From positions 22,060 to 86,059 of the forward strand of contig NZ_QETH01000014.1 of NCBI RefSeq assembly GCF_003105115.1: a stretch of 64,000 nt of DNA. The letters run 5' to 3'. Shown here piece by piece: positions 56,441 through 64,000 of the stretch. The notes beneath the pieces are model-generated. The model did not search any database and was not told the DNA's origin. It saw nothing but the letters and a program-made list of their open reading frames with translations. The first letter of the stretch is position 1, and every line of letters starts with the position of its first letter. The stretch comes from Flavobacterium sp. HTF (GTDB lineage: Bacteria; Bacteroidota; Bacteroidia; Flavobacteriales; Flavobacteriaceae). The translations under genes were made by a program, and so were the position numbers.

Positions 56441-58132
56441 CTATTTTAATATTGTATTATTTACAAACTTACGTGCTTCTTCAAGTTCTTCACTTGATAG
56501 TAAGTCTTTTTCGAGAACTTTATTAACCCATTTTGGACCATGACCTCCAATACTTTTATCAAAAGCTTCAATTTCTCCTAATTCCAAAATATGCAAGTTT
56601 TTTTCTTTGAAGGCACTTTGCACCTTATTAAATGATGCCGTGATGTCTCCTGCAGGAAGATAAGCTTTACCAGATGCTTTTGCTTGTGACCATGGCGATG
56701 ACCTTTTAAGAAGGCTTTGAATATCCTTTATTTTTTGTTCAGGAATAATTTTGTCTGAAAATGAACTAAAAACCAAATCAATTTCTTCCTTTAATTTATC
56801 TGTCTCTAATTCAGGACGTTTTTCATCTATAGCCTTTTTTACTTTCAAAAAATCAGATTTTATATTATTCCAGTCTCCTCCAAGGCTTTCATAAACAAAT
56901 TTTGTTGGATTTTCATCATGATAAAAATCAAAATCTCCAATAATTGTCAATGGTACTTCTAATTCTTTTAATGCTTTTATAATGACTGGAAAACGATGCT
57001 TTCCTCCTGATTGTATAAAAAGTATATCAGGGGAAGAAATTTTTTCATTATCTATAATTGCACTAGAAATTGCACTATAGAATCTACAGTCAGAATCACT
57101 TTCTACTAAAACCACTCTTTTATGAAATAAACCATCAAGTATATTTGAATGTCTTAAAATAGAATCTTTCCAAATACTTTGCAAATCACTATTCTTTAAA
57201 ACTTTTACAGAATTGGTTGATTTACTTCTTTCAATTCTAATTACAATTAATCTATCTGTAGCATTTTCTAATAATCCTTTCAAAAAATGTTCACTGTGTG
57301 TAGCGATAAAAAGCTGTTTCTGATCTCCCAATTTTTGAGAAACCATCTGACCTAATAAACTAGCTTGTGGAGGGTGTAAAAATGCTTCTGGTTCGTCAAT
57401 TATGTTTACAGAAAAATCTTCCGCAAATAATGACAAAAATACTCCCGCAAAGCTTTTCATTCCATCACCTTGTTCATGTAATAATGGTAATTCTCTAAGT
57501 TTCTTTTGATATTCTGTCGAAACTCGGTCATTTTCAGCAGTTGACTTTGGTCTTTCTCCTACATGCAAAGGAATTTTTCTTCCTGCTCCATGATTAATAA
57601 TCACTTCTTCTCCAAAAGCTTCTTTGAAATACTTTGAAAATTGAAGCTCTTTTTCGCTATCCTCTTTTAAAACATGAATAGAATGCGTTCGCATCTCATT
57701 CATAAAGTCTATATTATCTGGAGGAGAAACTAAACTAAGACGGCTAGTAGTGTTCATTGATTTTACTAAAAAATTTGAAATGCCCACAGATGATCCCTGA
57801 GTACCTCTTAATAAATAATTCCAATTATCTTTGAGAGAATCACCATTTAAACCCGAATTAGTAGTACTTTCATAATACATATAAACTCCATTTTTTAGTC
57901 TGCTTTTAATACGTTCTAAAAAAACTTCTGCATTACCACTAGCAGAAATTTTCAATGATTCCAAAATAATATTATTAATCTTCGGTCCTTTAGTTAGATG
58001 AGAAATTTCTCGAAGCGTTTGGCTTTTACCACTATTATTTGGACCTACGAAGACCACGATAGAATCTTTTTTTAAATTAACATTTAAACCATTTTTGAAT
58101 TCAATTGAATCAAGCCAAAATTCCGTTTTCAT
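56441..58132 (-). CDS. OLD-like AAA ATPase with TOPRIM domain
   Basis: 563-residue ABC-type ATPase with a TOPRIM nuclease region, as in OLD-family proteins and the GajA type. Walker A is GPNNSGKS (30-37); a signature-like segment EQGDGMKSFAG lies at 220-230; Walker B is IIDEPEAFLHPP (244-255); the switch histidine is in ATHSEHF (277-283). The TOPRIM marks are Glu344 in VLVESDSD and the DxD pair Asp400/Asp402 in IIGDFDFYHDE. All nuclease residues appear present. There is no partner helicase (GajB-like) next to it, so it may be a stand-alone OLD-type phage-defence or DNA-repair protein. The gene is flanked by two hairpins with the same stem, which isolates its transcription from the PUL genes. 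Confidence 0.88.
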   Translation of the reverse strand: MKTEFWLDSIEFKNGLNVNLKKDSIVVFVGPNNSGKSQTLREISHLTKGPKINNIILESLKISASGNAEVFLERIKSRLKNGVYMYYESTTNSGLNGDSLKDNWNYLLRGTQGSSVGISNFLVKSMNTTSRLSLVSPPDNIDFMNEMRTHSIHVLKEDSEKELQFSKYFKEAFGEEVIINHGAGRKIPLHVGERPKSTAENDRVSTEYQKKLRELPLLHEQGDGMKSFAGVFLSLFAEDFSVNIIDEPEAFLHPPQASLLGQMVSQKLGDQKQLFIATHSEHFLKGLLENATDRLIVIRIERSKSTNSVKVLKNSDLQSIWKDSILRHSNILDGLFHKRVVLVESDSDCRFYSAISSAIIDNEKISSPDILFIQSGGKHRFPVIIKALKELEVPLTIIGDFDFYHDENPTKFVYESLGGDWNNIKSDFLKVKKAIDEKRPELETDKLKEEIDLVFSSFSDKIIPEQKIKDIQSLLKRSSPWSQAKASGKAYLPAGDITASFNKVQSAFKEKNLHILELGEIEAFDKSIGGHGPKWVNKVLEKDLLSSEELEEARKFVNNTILK

Positions 58133-58263
58133 ATTTTTATTAATTAAAATTTAACAAATTATTTAATATTAATATCAAAAAATCTCTTATCTAATATTTC
58201 TTCAAATATAATTGATTTGAAATAATTCTGTCACGCAATCTTTAACCATTTAAAAAAACAAAA

Positions 58264-58287
58264 AACGCTTTCCAAAAAGAAAGCGTT
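58264..58287 (-). terminator. Terminator of the symporter unit
   Basis: Perfect stem AACGCTTTC (58264-58272) and GAAAGCGTT (58279-58287) with a T-rich run on the minus strand, 25 bp after the symporter stop. It ends unit 3 before the ATPase promoter region. A possible ATPase -7 box on the minus strand is TATATTTG (58203-58210). Confidence 0.85.
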
Positions 58288-58311
58288 ATTAATGTAATAA
58301 TATAAAGATTT

Positions 58312-59892
58312 TCAATTCCCGTTAAAAACCAAATACAAAGCCAAAATCACCAACCCCAACATCCCAAACAAAAGCTTAACCTTTTTACTCGTTTTAGGAA
58401 TATCCGTTTCATCTGAAACGTTAACCTCAGGATTTTTATCGGTTAAAGAAATAATAACGGCTGTAATTAAAAGCACTACAAAAATGTAAAACGAAATCAA
58501 TAAAAAGTGAGGCCACGCTGGATATTTATCGGCAGGGAAAATCCATAAATATAAAACCCCAACAAACAAACTAAAAGCCGAGCCCCAGGAAAGTGTTGCA
58601 TTTACGGCTTTTTTAGTGGTGCGTTTCCAGAAAACACTTAAAAGGAAAACAACAGATAACGAAGGCGCCAGGAAACCTAAAACCGCCTGAAAAATATTGA
58701 ATAAATTCTGTCCTTTGATATTGTCAATCGCAACGGCGATTAAAATCGCAAAAACGCATCCGGCAGCAATCGTCAAACGGCCAATTTTAATCTGATCTTT
58801 GATAGTTGCCGTCGGATTGATTTTCTTTACATAAATATCATTCGTAAAAACGGTGCTTAAAGCGTTTAGCGAAGAACCAATAGTTCCCACCAAAACCGCA
58901 ATCATTACACAGATTACCAAACCGTTCATTCCGCTTGGGAAAAGATTCGTAACCATAGTCATATAAGCCAAATCAGAATTGCTTCCTAATTCGGGATATA
59001 ACGCATAACACAAAATTCCGGGAAGAATAAACAACGGCAAAGCCATAACTTTGAGCCATCCGATAAAGTTCACACCCAATTGTCCCTGTTCCAGATTTTT
59101 AGCTCCCAAAACACTCTGTACCATCGACTGATCGGTACAGAAAAAAGCAACTGCTGCAACCGGATATCCTAACAAAATAGCCGGCCACGGGTAATGTGCA
59201 TCGTTGGCAGGCTGTACTAAATTCCAGAAATTAGAGGGTGTTTTGGCAATTAAAACATCAATTCCACCTAATTTTTGCAGACCTAAATAAGAAAGTGTCA
59301 GCGAAACTACAATCAGCAAAATCATCTGAAAAACATTGACTTTTGCAATCGCTTTCAGTCCTCCGGCAAAAGTAAAAATTCCGGAGAAAATCACTAAAAC
59401 GGTAACGCTCTGCCACATCGGAATTCCCAAAATCTGACGTACTAAAACGCCTCCGCTGAATAATCCTAAAGACAACCAGCTCACTAATATTTTTACCAAA
59501 GCGTACCAGGCCAGAATATTTTGTGTACTGTCGCCGTAACGTTTTCCCATATATTCGGGCATGGTACTTACTTTACTGGCAATATATCTCGGTGCAAAAA
59601 CCATTGCCAAAAGCAGTAAAAACACAAAAGCATACCATTCGAAATTTCCGGCTACAATTCCGGTTGCGTAACCAATACTCGCAAAAGCCAATAATGACGA
59701 AGGCCCAACATTGGTACCCCACATATTAAACCCGATGCTGTACCAGTTTAATGAATTTCCGGCCAGAAAAAGCGTTTCGTTTTTCTTGCTTTGTTTTACA
59801 CTTACTACCCATCCAATTACTAATAATGCCACCAAATAAACAGCTACAATTATAAAATCGAGTGTGGTTAATTTATCGTAGATATTGTTCAT
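58312..59892 (-). CDS. Sodium/solute symporter (SSS family), sugar-type
   Basis: 526-residue inner-membrane symporter with about 14 membrane segments, of the SGLT/SSS type. Markers: FLAGNSLNWYSIGFNMWGTN and GPSSLLAFASIGYATG near the N-terminus, TMPEYMGKRYGDS, the TM segment GGLKAIAKVNVFQM (a family signature), CTDQSMVQSVLGAKNLEQGQ, and IGSSLNALSTVFTNDIYVKK. SSS proteins of this kind in Bacteroidota sugar operons import monosaccharides with sodium. The start overlaps the stop of the upstream dehydrogenase gene by 4 bp (ATGA), so the two are translationally coupled. It probably brings in the sugar released by the GH141-like enzyme. Confidence 0.92.
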   Translation of the reverse strand: MNNIYDKLTTLDFIIVAVYLVALLVIGWVVSVKQSKKNETLFLAGNSLNWYSIGFNMWGTNVGPSSLLAFASIGYATGIVAGNFEWYAFVFLLLLAMVFAPRYIASKVSTMPEYMGKRYGDSTQNILAWYALVKILVSWLSLGLFSGGVLVRQILGIPMWQSVTVLVIFSGIFTFAGGLKAIAKVNVFQMILLIVVSLTLSYLGLQKLGGIDVLIAKTPSNFWNLVQPANDAHYPWPAILLGYPVAAVAFFCTDQSMVQSVLGAKNLEQGQLGVNFIGWLKVMALPLFILPGILCYALYPELGSNSDLAYMTMVTNLFPSGMNGLVICVMIAVLVGTIGSSLNALSTVFTNDIYVKKINPTATIKDQIKIGRLTIAAGCVFAILIAVAIDNIKGQNLFNIFQAVLGFLAPSLSVVFLLSVFWKRTTKKAVNATLSWGSAFSLFVGVLYLWIFPADKYPAWPHFLLISFYIFVVLLITAVIISLTDKNPEVNVSDETDIPKTSKKVKLLFGMLGLVILALYLVFNGN

Positions 59893-60953
59893 AGTCCGTA
59901 TTCGTTAAGGATATTGGCAATTTTAACCGGCATTCCTGTTTGCAAAGATTTATCCATTGCCTGAAGCAGAGCCACGGTTCCGATACCTTCTTCCATGTTT
60001 GGATAAGCTTCAAAATCCTGCTCGATACTATCTGCAAAATATTCCAAATAATTCTGATATTCTCCACCGTGATGGCTTTGTCCTTCAAAACGGAAATAAT
60101 ATTTTAAAGTGTTGTCGCCCCAGGTAATCACTTTTTCTTCACCCGTTTTGTCTGTAACGGCATAACGCAATTCATGATAATCGGCCTGACTTGCCCCTTC
60201 GGTTGCTCTTAAAATAGTGCTCATTCCACTGTCGCGTTGCGCTGGCTGAGTCGGCGAAGTATAAACACCGCTTACACGCGCAATTCTTCCATCGGTTGCT
60301 TTGAAGATAAAGTGCATCGTGTCTTCATTCTTCAATCCGGCATTTTTTCCGTTACTGCTGATCATTCCGTAACCCATTACTTCTTCAATATTAGGAAGAT
60401 ACCACCTGATGAAATCTACAGGATGGCTCAAACCTCCGTACAACCATTTAAAGGATTGTAAAAGCGACCATTCTTTCTTTAAAAACCATCTGTGATCAGC
60501 GTGATATTGTGCTTCAATTGTAATTAAATCACCTATTAAACCTGCTTCGTAATCGGCTCTTTGCCTTTTTGCCGGTTCGAAGAAACGCGAACTTTGTCCG
60601 ATAAAAACTTTCTTTCCAGTTGATTTGCTTAATTCCAGTAATTCTTTAGCATCCGAAAGATCATCGATAAAAGGCTTTGTACAAACCACATGTTTTCCGT
60701 GCAACAATGCTTGCTTTACATGCTGGGAGTGTAAATGATCGGGCGTGTAAATGGCAATAATATCGATTGATTCATCATTTAATAAATCGTCATAATTGGT
60801 AGTGTACGAATGAAAATCAAATTCTTTTGCTCGCTGTTTACACAATTCTTCATTTCGGTCGCACACTTTTACAAGTTCTAGTTTTGAACTTTCTATTGCA
60901 GCCGACATTGTGCTTCGTCCTTCTCCAAGTCCCAGAATGGCTATTTTTAACAT
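59889..60953 (-). CDS. Gfo/Idh/MocA family oxidoreductase
   Basis: 354-residue cytoplasmic NAD(P)-dependent dehydrogenase (no signal peptide). The Rossmann fold opens MLKIAILGLGEGRSTMSAAI with a GxGxG variant. CTKPF at 91-95 is the family's catalytic-lysine motif (usually EKP; here the glutamate is replaced by threonine). WLYGGLSHPVDFIRWYLPNI provides the conserved histidine and aspartate of the C-terminal substrate domain. It is the middle gene of unit 3, after the GH141-like enzyme and coupled to the symporter, so oxidation of an imported rare sugar (apiose, L-galactose, fucose or a methyl sugar) is a sensible guess. The substrate is not shown. Confidence 0.9.
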   Translation of the reverse strand: MLKIAILGLGEGRSTMSAAIESSKLELVKVCDRNEELCKQRAKEFDFHSYTTNYDDLLNDESIDIIAIYTPDHLHSQHVKQALLHGKHVVCTKPFIDDLSDAKELLELSKSTGKKVFIGQSSRFFEPAKRQRADYEAGLIGDLITIEAQYHADHRWFLKKEWSLLQSFKWLYGGLSHPVDFIRWYLPNIEEVMGYGMISSNGKNAGLKNEDTMHFIFKATDGRIARVSGVYTSPTQPAQRDSGMSTILRATEGASQADYHELRYAVTDKTGEEKVITWGDNTLKYYFRFEGQSHHGGEYQNYLEYFADSIEQDFEAYPNMEEGIGTVALLQAMDKSLQTGMPVKIANILNEYGL

Positions 60954-61082
60954 GGGTGTGGTTATTTTAGATTGTTGATTTTAGATTTTAGATTATTTGC
61001 GAAATCTTCTTTAAGATTAGTTTTTGTTTTTTCACGCAGATTAGGCAGATCGAGCAGATTTTCTTTTTTTTGGCTCTTTCTT

Positions 61083-63602
61083 CTATTTTTTCTCCTCTAC
61101 ACTCACTTTGTTTAAGAAAATCCATGTTTCGTCTGGTTTTGCGCCTTCAATTCCGGATTGGTATTTTTTCATAAGGGCATTCCAATCGTCTACACGAGGA
61201 TTATTCTGGGTTGTTTTCGGATTTAGTTTATCCAGATTTTCTCCTTTCGGAATACTGATTATCAAGATCAATTGCCTGTCTTTTTTAAAAACCTGCAATT
61301 GCTGGAAATCGGCGTTACAGAAACCTTTTGCAACTTCCGGCCATTTTTCGAATTGTGTTTTATGATAATCCACATATTCTTTTTGCAATTTTTCATCAGC
61401 AGGAAGATTCGCTGTCAGAACAATATTTTCCCAATCAGATGCCGGTTTTGAATCTTTACATCTTTCGAAATTTTGAAAATCATACACCAGATCTTCATAG
61501 ATTTTAATTTCTAAAGAAGGAAAAGCCAAAGCTAATTTTCGTTTTGTTCTTTCGGGCTGATTCATTTTTCCGTAAATCACCAAATGATTTTTCCATTGGT
61601 ACAATTCCTGACCTACGATTCTAAAACCAACCAAAGTCGATTTGATTTTTTCGATATCAAAATCAGAACCTGTCAATTCGATTGCATATGGTTTTGGCAT
61701 TTCCTGCAATCCCCATTTTTCATCGATTACGATTTCTTTTTCTAAAGCTGCATAAGGCGCTCTGATTCCGGCAGCATCTTTTATTTTCGTACTTACATAC
61801 GGATCGTTGTGTTCCCAGATATTTCCTTTTGGACCGTTATGATTTTTAAGGATTTTCTTTTCTGCAATCCAGTTATTTTTTATCGTAAAACCTTCGCTTC
61901 CTTCGTCGGTATACAGATACAGCCATAAAAACGGATCATGTGCATAAGGACTGTTATAGACTTTATCAATATAATTTTCTTCGATTCGGCTGTTGGGTTG
62001 CGAAGAAAGCGTGTAAATTCCTGCTACATCATGTAAATGTTTCGCATAATGATGAATTTTATTCGCCAGAATTTTATTGTTCTGCATCACGTTTGCTGTG
62101 TGCGTCCAGCCCCAACCCATTGAAATTCCGGAATAGGAAACATCTGAAATTTCGTTGTGTTCAATCGTAATATTTCTAACAAAACCAGCCGCAATTCCTA
62201 AAGTTCCCCAATCTTCATTGGTAACATTTGTAATTACGTTATCAGAAATCACTTCATCTGAACATATTTCTCTTTCATCTTTTATGACTAAAGGCAAATG
62301 CGCTTCAAAAGGTTCTTCAGAAAAAATACCCACATTGATGGCGCTTCCGCCAATGTCTTTGAATAAATTTCCTTTTACAGTATTGTGATTCGTTCCTTTA
62401 TTTAAATCTAAACCAGTCGAAGACAAATGTTCAAAACGACACGATTCAAACTGAATATTATTCGAATAATTCACTTCAACCGCTGCGCGTGGTCTTCCTA
62501 CCCAGGCCTGATTTTCTAAGTTTGCCTGATTGGGCGTTCCCGGTTCTTTCAGTTTATAAGCATCCAGAAGATACAATCCAGCCTGCAAAGGAACATGCCC
62601 TTTCTCTGATGGACGAAGCCAGTTGCTGTACTCAAAAGAAATTCCTTTAAAATTAAAATGATGTACAGGAGAATCAATCGTACCTTTTACTTCTACCAGG
62701 TTTTCTAAAACCGGAGCCGTAATTTTTACCGAATTAATCTCTTCTCCTGCTCTTGGAATATAATAGATTTTGGCATTTTTTCTGTCTAAAAACCATTCGC
62801 CCGGTTCGTTCAGCATTGAAATTCCGTTATTTAAATAATACGCTGAATTTCCATTGTTTTTAGAAATCCACGGTGCCGGCCACGGATGTTCACTCTGAAT
62901 GCGTCCTTCCGGTTCTTCAAATGAAAGCCTGGCACTGTCTTTTTTAACTTCAATATTCTTAATGCGAAGGTTGGCCGTAGACCACCACTGCACAATAAAC
63001 ATTTCCATTCCCGGTTCGTATTTGATTGATTTATCTTTAAACGGAATCCAACACGTTTGTGATTCATGATCCCAGGACAAAATTCTTTCCATTTGGTTTC
63101 CGGCAGTATTTTTAGCCCGAACGGCTTTTTTTCCATTTACCCAAAGTTGTCTGTAGTTGATTAAAGAACCTGCTATTGTCGGAGCATCTGCTACCCAGAC
63201 AGATCCTTTTTTTAATCCGTTTATATTTGCTGAAGATTTTGTCCAGTTTTTGATTTCTATTCCGCCGCTTAATATTGGTTTTGAATTTGCATCTGCTAAA
63301 ATCGTAGTCGGACTGTCTGCCGTTCCTGAATCTTCCGGTCTTATAAATAAGGGTTCATTTAAATAATACGTTCCGTCCATTACAATAATCCGAATCCCGT
63401 CTTTTATAGAAGCATCTTTTAACCGGCGTAATTCTCTGGCTTTTCTAACCGCCATTTGTACAGTGGCTAAAGGGCTTTCTTTAGTTCCGGAATTCTTGTC
63501 ATTTCCATTTTTTGACACCCATATTTCGGCCGCATTCATGGAGAATGTAGAACAGATTATGACAAAACAGATTAGTATTTTAGTGAAAGTATTCAGACGC
63601 AT
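61083..63602 (-). CDS. GH141-like beta-helix glycosidase fused to an L-rhamnose/L-fucose mutarotase-like domain
   Basis: Secreted 839-residue protein; signal peptide to about residue 25 (FSMNAAE). Residues about 25-640 form a right-handed beta-helix of the GH141 type: IWVSKNGNDKNSGTKESPLA, MDGTYYLNEPLFIRPEDSGT, YRQLWVNGKKAVRAKN, VSYSGISMGWGWTHT, GIYTLSSQPNSRIEENYI. GH141 in Bacteroides includes an RG-II alpha-L-fucosidase. After about residue 650 come two ferredoxin-like segments. The last (about 728-837) matches RhaM mutarotases: EYVDYHKTQFEKWPEV puts Tyr743 and His747 four apart like the catalytic Tyr18/His22 pair, followed by QLILIISIP, DDWNALMKKYQ and DETWIFLNKV. The fusion of glycosidase and mutarotase is unusual. 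First gene of unit 3. Confidence 0.82.
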   Translation of the reverse strand: MRLNTFTKILICFVIICSTFSMNAAEIWVSKNGNDKNSGTKESPLATVQMAVRKARELRRLKDASIKDGIRIIVMDGTYYLNEPLFIRPEDSGTADSPTTILADANSKPILSGGIEIKNWTKSSANINGLKKGSVWVADAPTIAGSLINYRQLWVNGKKAVRAKNTAGNQMERILSWDHESQTCWIPFKDKSIKYEPGMEMFIVQWWSTANLRIKNIEVKKDSARLSFEEPEGRIQSEHPWPAPWISKNNGNSAYYLNNGISMLNEPGEWFLDRKNAKIYYIPRAGEEINSVKITAPVLENLVEVKGTIDSPVHHFNFKGISFEYSNWLRPSEKGHVPLQAGLYLLDAYKLKEPGTPNQANLENQAWVGRPRAAVEVNYSNNIQFESCRFEHLSSTGLDLNKGTNHNTVKGNLFKDIGGSAINVGIFSEEPFEAHLPLVIKDEREICSDEVISDNVITNVTNEDWGTLGIAAGFVRNITIEHNEISDVSYSGISMGWGWTHTANVMQNNKILANKIHHYAKHLHDVAGIYTLSSQPNSRIEENYIDKVYNSPYAHDPFLWLYLYTDEGSEGFTIKNNWIAEKKILKNHNGPKGNIWEHNDPYVSTKIKDAAGIRAPYAALEKEIVIDEKWGLQEMPKPYAIELTGSDFDIEKIKSTLVGFRIVGQELYQWKNHLVIYGKMNQPERTKRKLALAFPSLEIKIYEDLVYDFQNFERCKDSKPASDWENIVLTANLPADEKLQKEYVDYHKTQFEKWPEVAKGFCNADFQQLQVFKKDRQLILIISIPKGENLDKLNPKTTQNNPRVDDWNALMKKYQSGIEGAKPDETWIFLNKVSVEEKK

Positions 63603-63710
63603 TATTTAAGTTTTTAATTTTTTTCCTGAAATAAAATTATGAGGCATTTAATTTAAACAATATTAATTTTACAAATAAATCTATTTTTAACACTTTTACC
63701 AAATAATTGT

Positions 63711-63780
63711 CCAATATAACAGAACATAGAAATATATGCATCCTGTACCCTCCTGCATTTACCTGTCCTGAGACTATCCT
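63711..63780 (-). promoter_or_regulatory. Unit 3 promoter with three ACAGG-type half-sites
   Basis: On the plus strand CCTGT (63742-63746), CCTGC (63752-63756) and CCTGT (63762-63766) repeat every 10 bp, and CTATCCT lies at 63774-63780. On the minus strand this reads AGGATAG...ACAGG...GCAGG...ACAGG, followed after 23 nt by the -7 box TATATTGG (63711-63718; 7 of 8 to TAnnTTTG). Spacing and half-sites match the susC and GH78 promoters, tying unit 3 to the PUL. No clear TTG at -33 is visible, so this promoter may depend strongly on an activator. Confidence 0.75.
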
Positions 63781-63802
63781 CGTCTTAAATTTGGTCAAAA
63801 AA

Positions 63803-63824
63803 AAATCCATTTAAAAATGGATTT
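63803..63824 (-). terminator. Second terminator downstream of the SDR gene
   Basis: Perfect stem AAATCCATTT / AAATGGATTT (63803-63812, 63815-63824) followed by a run of about nine T on the minus strand. It backs up the hairpin at 63875-63894 and separates the SDR transcript from unit 3. Confidence 0.85.
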
Positions 63825-63874
63825 CCTATTCTCGAGATTAAATCTCTATACTAAATGTTGTTTAAAAAATTTAA

Positions 63875-63894
63875 CGCCCGAATACACGGGCGTC
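63875..63894 (-). terminator. First terminator downstream of the SDR gene
   Basis: GC-rich perfect stem ACGCCCG / CGGGCGT with a 6-nt loop, followed by TAAATTTTTT on the minus strand, 52 bp after the SDR stop codon. Confidence 0.85.
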
Positions 63895-63945
63895 AAATAG
63901 CACAAAAAACCACTTTTGCTTAAACAAACTTAAAAAAACTAATTT

Positions 63946-64000
63946 TTATCTATAAAAGCCCATTGCTACCCCGCCGTCTACGTTCAGTGCATTTCCGGTC
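63946..64000 (-). CDS. Short-chain dehydrogenase/reductase, C-terminal end only
   Basis: Only the last 17 codons and stop are inside the window: TGNALNVDGGVAMGFYR. The TG.ALNVDGG motif is the highly conserved end of classical SDR dehydrogenases. A sugar dehydrogenase (for example of L-fucose or L-rhamnose type) would fit the neighbourhood, but the substrate cannot be read from this tail. It ends in two terminators before unit 3. Confidence 0.85.
   Translation of the reverse strand, partial: TGNALNVDGGVAMGFYR

Larger units (their letters stand above)
63603..63945. other. 343-bp gap between SDR and GH141-like genes
   Basis: It holds the unit 3 promoter and operators (63711-63780) and two hairpin terminators for the SDR gene (63803-63824 and 63875-63894). 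The rest, including a 110-nt leader before the GH141-like start, is AT-rich without a recognised feature. Confidence 0.7.

Noticed and set aside
56441..58132. A two-gene Gabija system
   Set aside because: The ATPase/TOPRIM part resembles the GajA type, but no helicase partner is adjacent, so only an OLD-like call is supported.

Overview
The window looks like a Bacteroidota chromosome, most likely a Flavobacterium or close relative. The evidence is low GC, a SusC/SusD pair, outer-membrane lipoproteins with short lipoboxes, and promoters of the TTG / TAnnTTTG type. From position 1 to about 52.9 kb every gene lies on the minus strand, with short gaps. This is one very large polysaccharide utilisation locus (PUL) with about 24 mostly secreted enzymes around a single susC/susD pair.

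The enzyme set points to complex pectin, and rhamnogalacturonan II (RG-II) fits best. It contains three different GH78 rhamnosidases, GH106, GH95, a GH140 apiosidase-like enzyme, GH127, GH28, a LacZ-type GH2, three PL1-type lyases, GH43-like propellers, an Asp-box propeller, a pectin-esterase-like alpha/beta hydrolase with an STN-like domain, an SGNH acetylesterase, and a DUF5703 enzyme. The substrate is inferred from family content; nothing here proves it.

Reading in the direction of transcription, unit 1 starts at 52.9 kb (GH78, propellers, GH2, GH106, esterase, DUF5703, PL1, GH127). Unit 2 starts at 31.3 kb with susC-susD and runs to the window start (PL1, DUF3826, PL1, beta-helix/DUF6298, GH140, GH28, GH43, Asp-box propeller, GH78, esterase, GH95, MGH1-like enzyme, GH78). 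A third unit at 63.7 to 58.3 kb encodes a GH141-like beta-helix protein fused to a sugar mutarotase, a Gfo/Idh/MocA dehydrogenase and a sodium/solute symporter.

All three units start with the same promoter arrangement. Tandem ACAGG half-sites 10 bp apart end exactly 23 nt before a TAnnTTTG-like -7 box. This links the separated third unit to the PUL and suggests one activator. That regulator is not certainly in the window.

Between the second and third regions (53.3 to 58.2 kb) lie genes not obviously tied to pectin: an AraC regulator divergent from an Fsr-like MFS exporter, a SymE-like small protein divergent from an XRE regulator, and an OLD-like ATPase/TOPRIM protein flanked by two hairpins with the same stem. 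The last 55 bases hold the end of an SDR oxidoreductase. Many intergenic gaps carry palindromic repeats, some nested inside one another. No rRNA, tRNA, CRISPR array or transposase was recognised.
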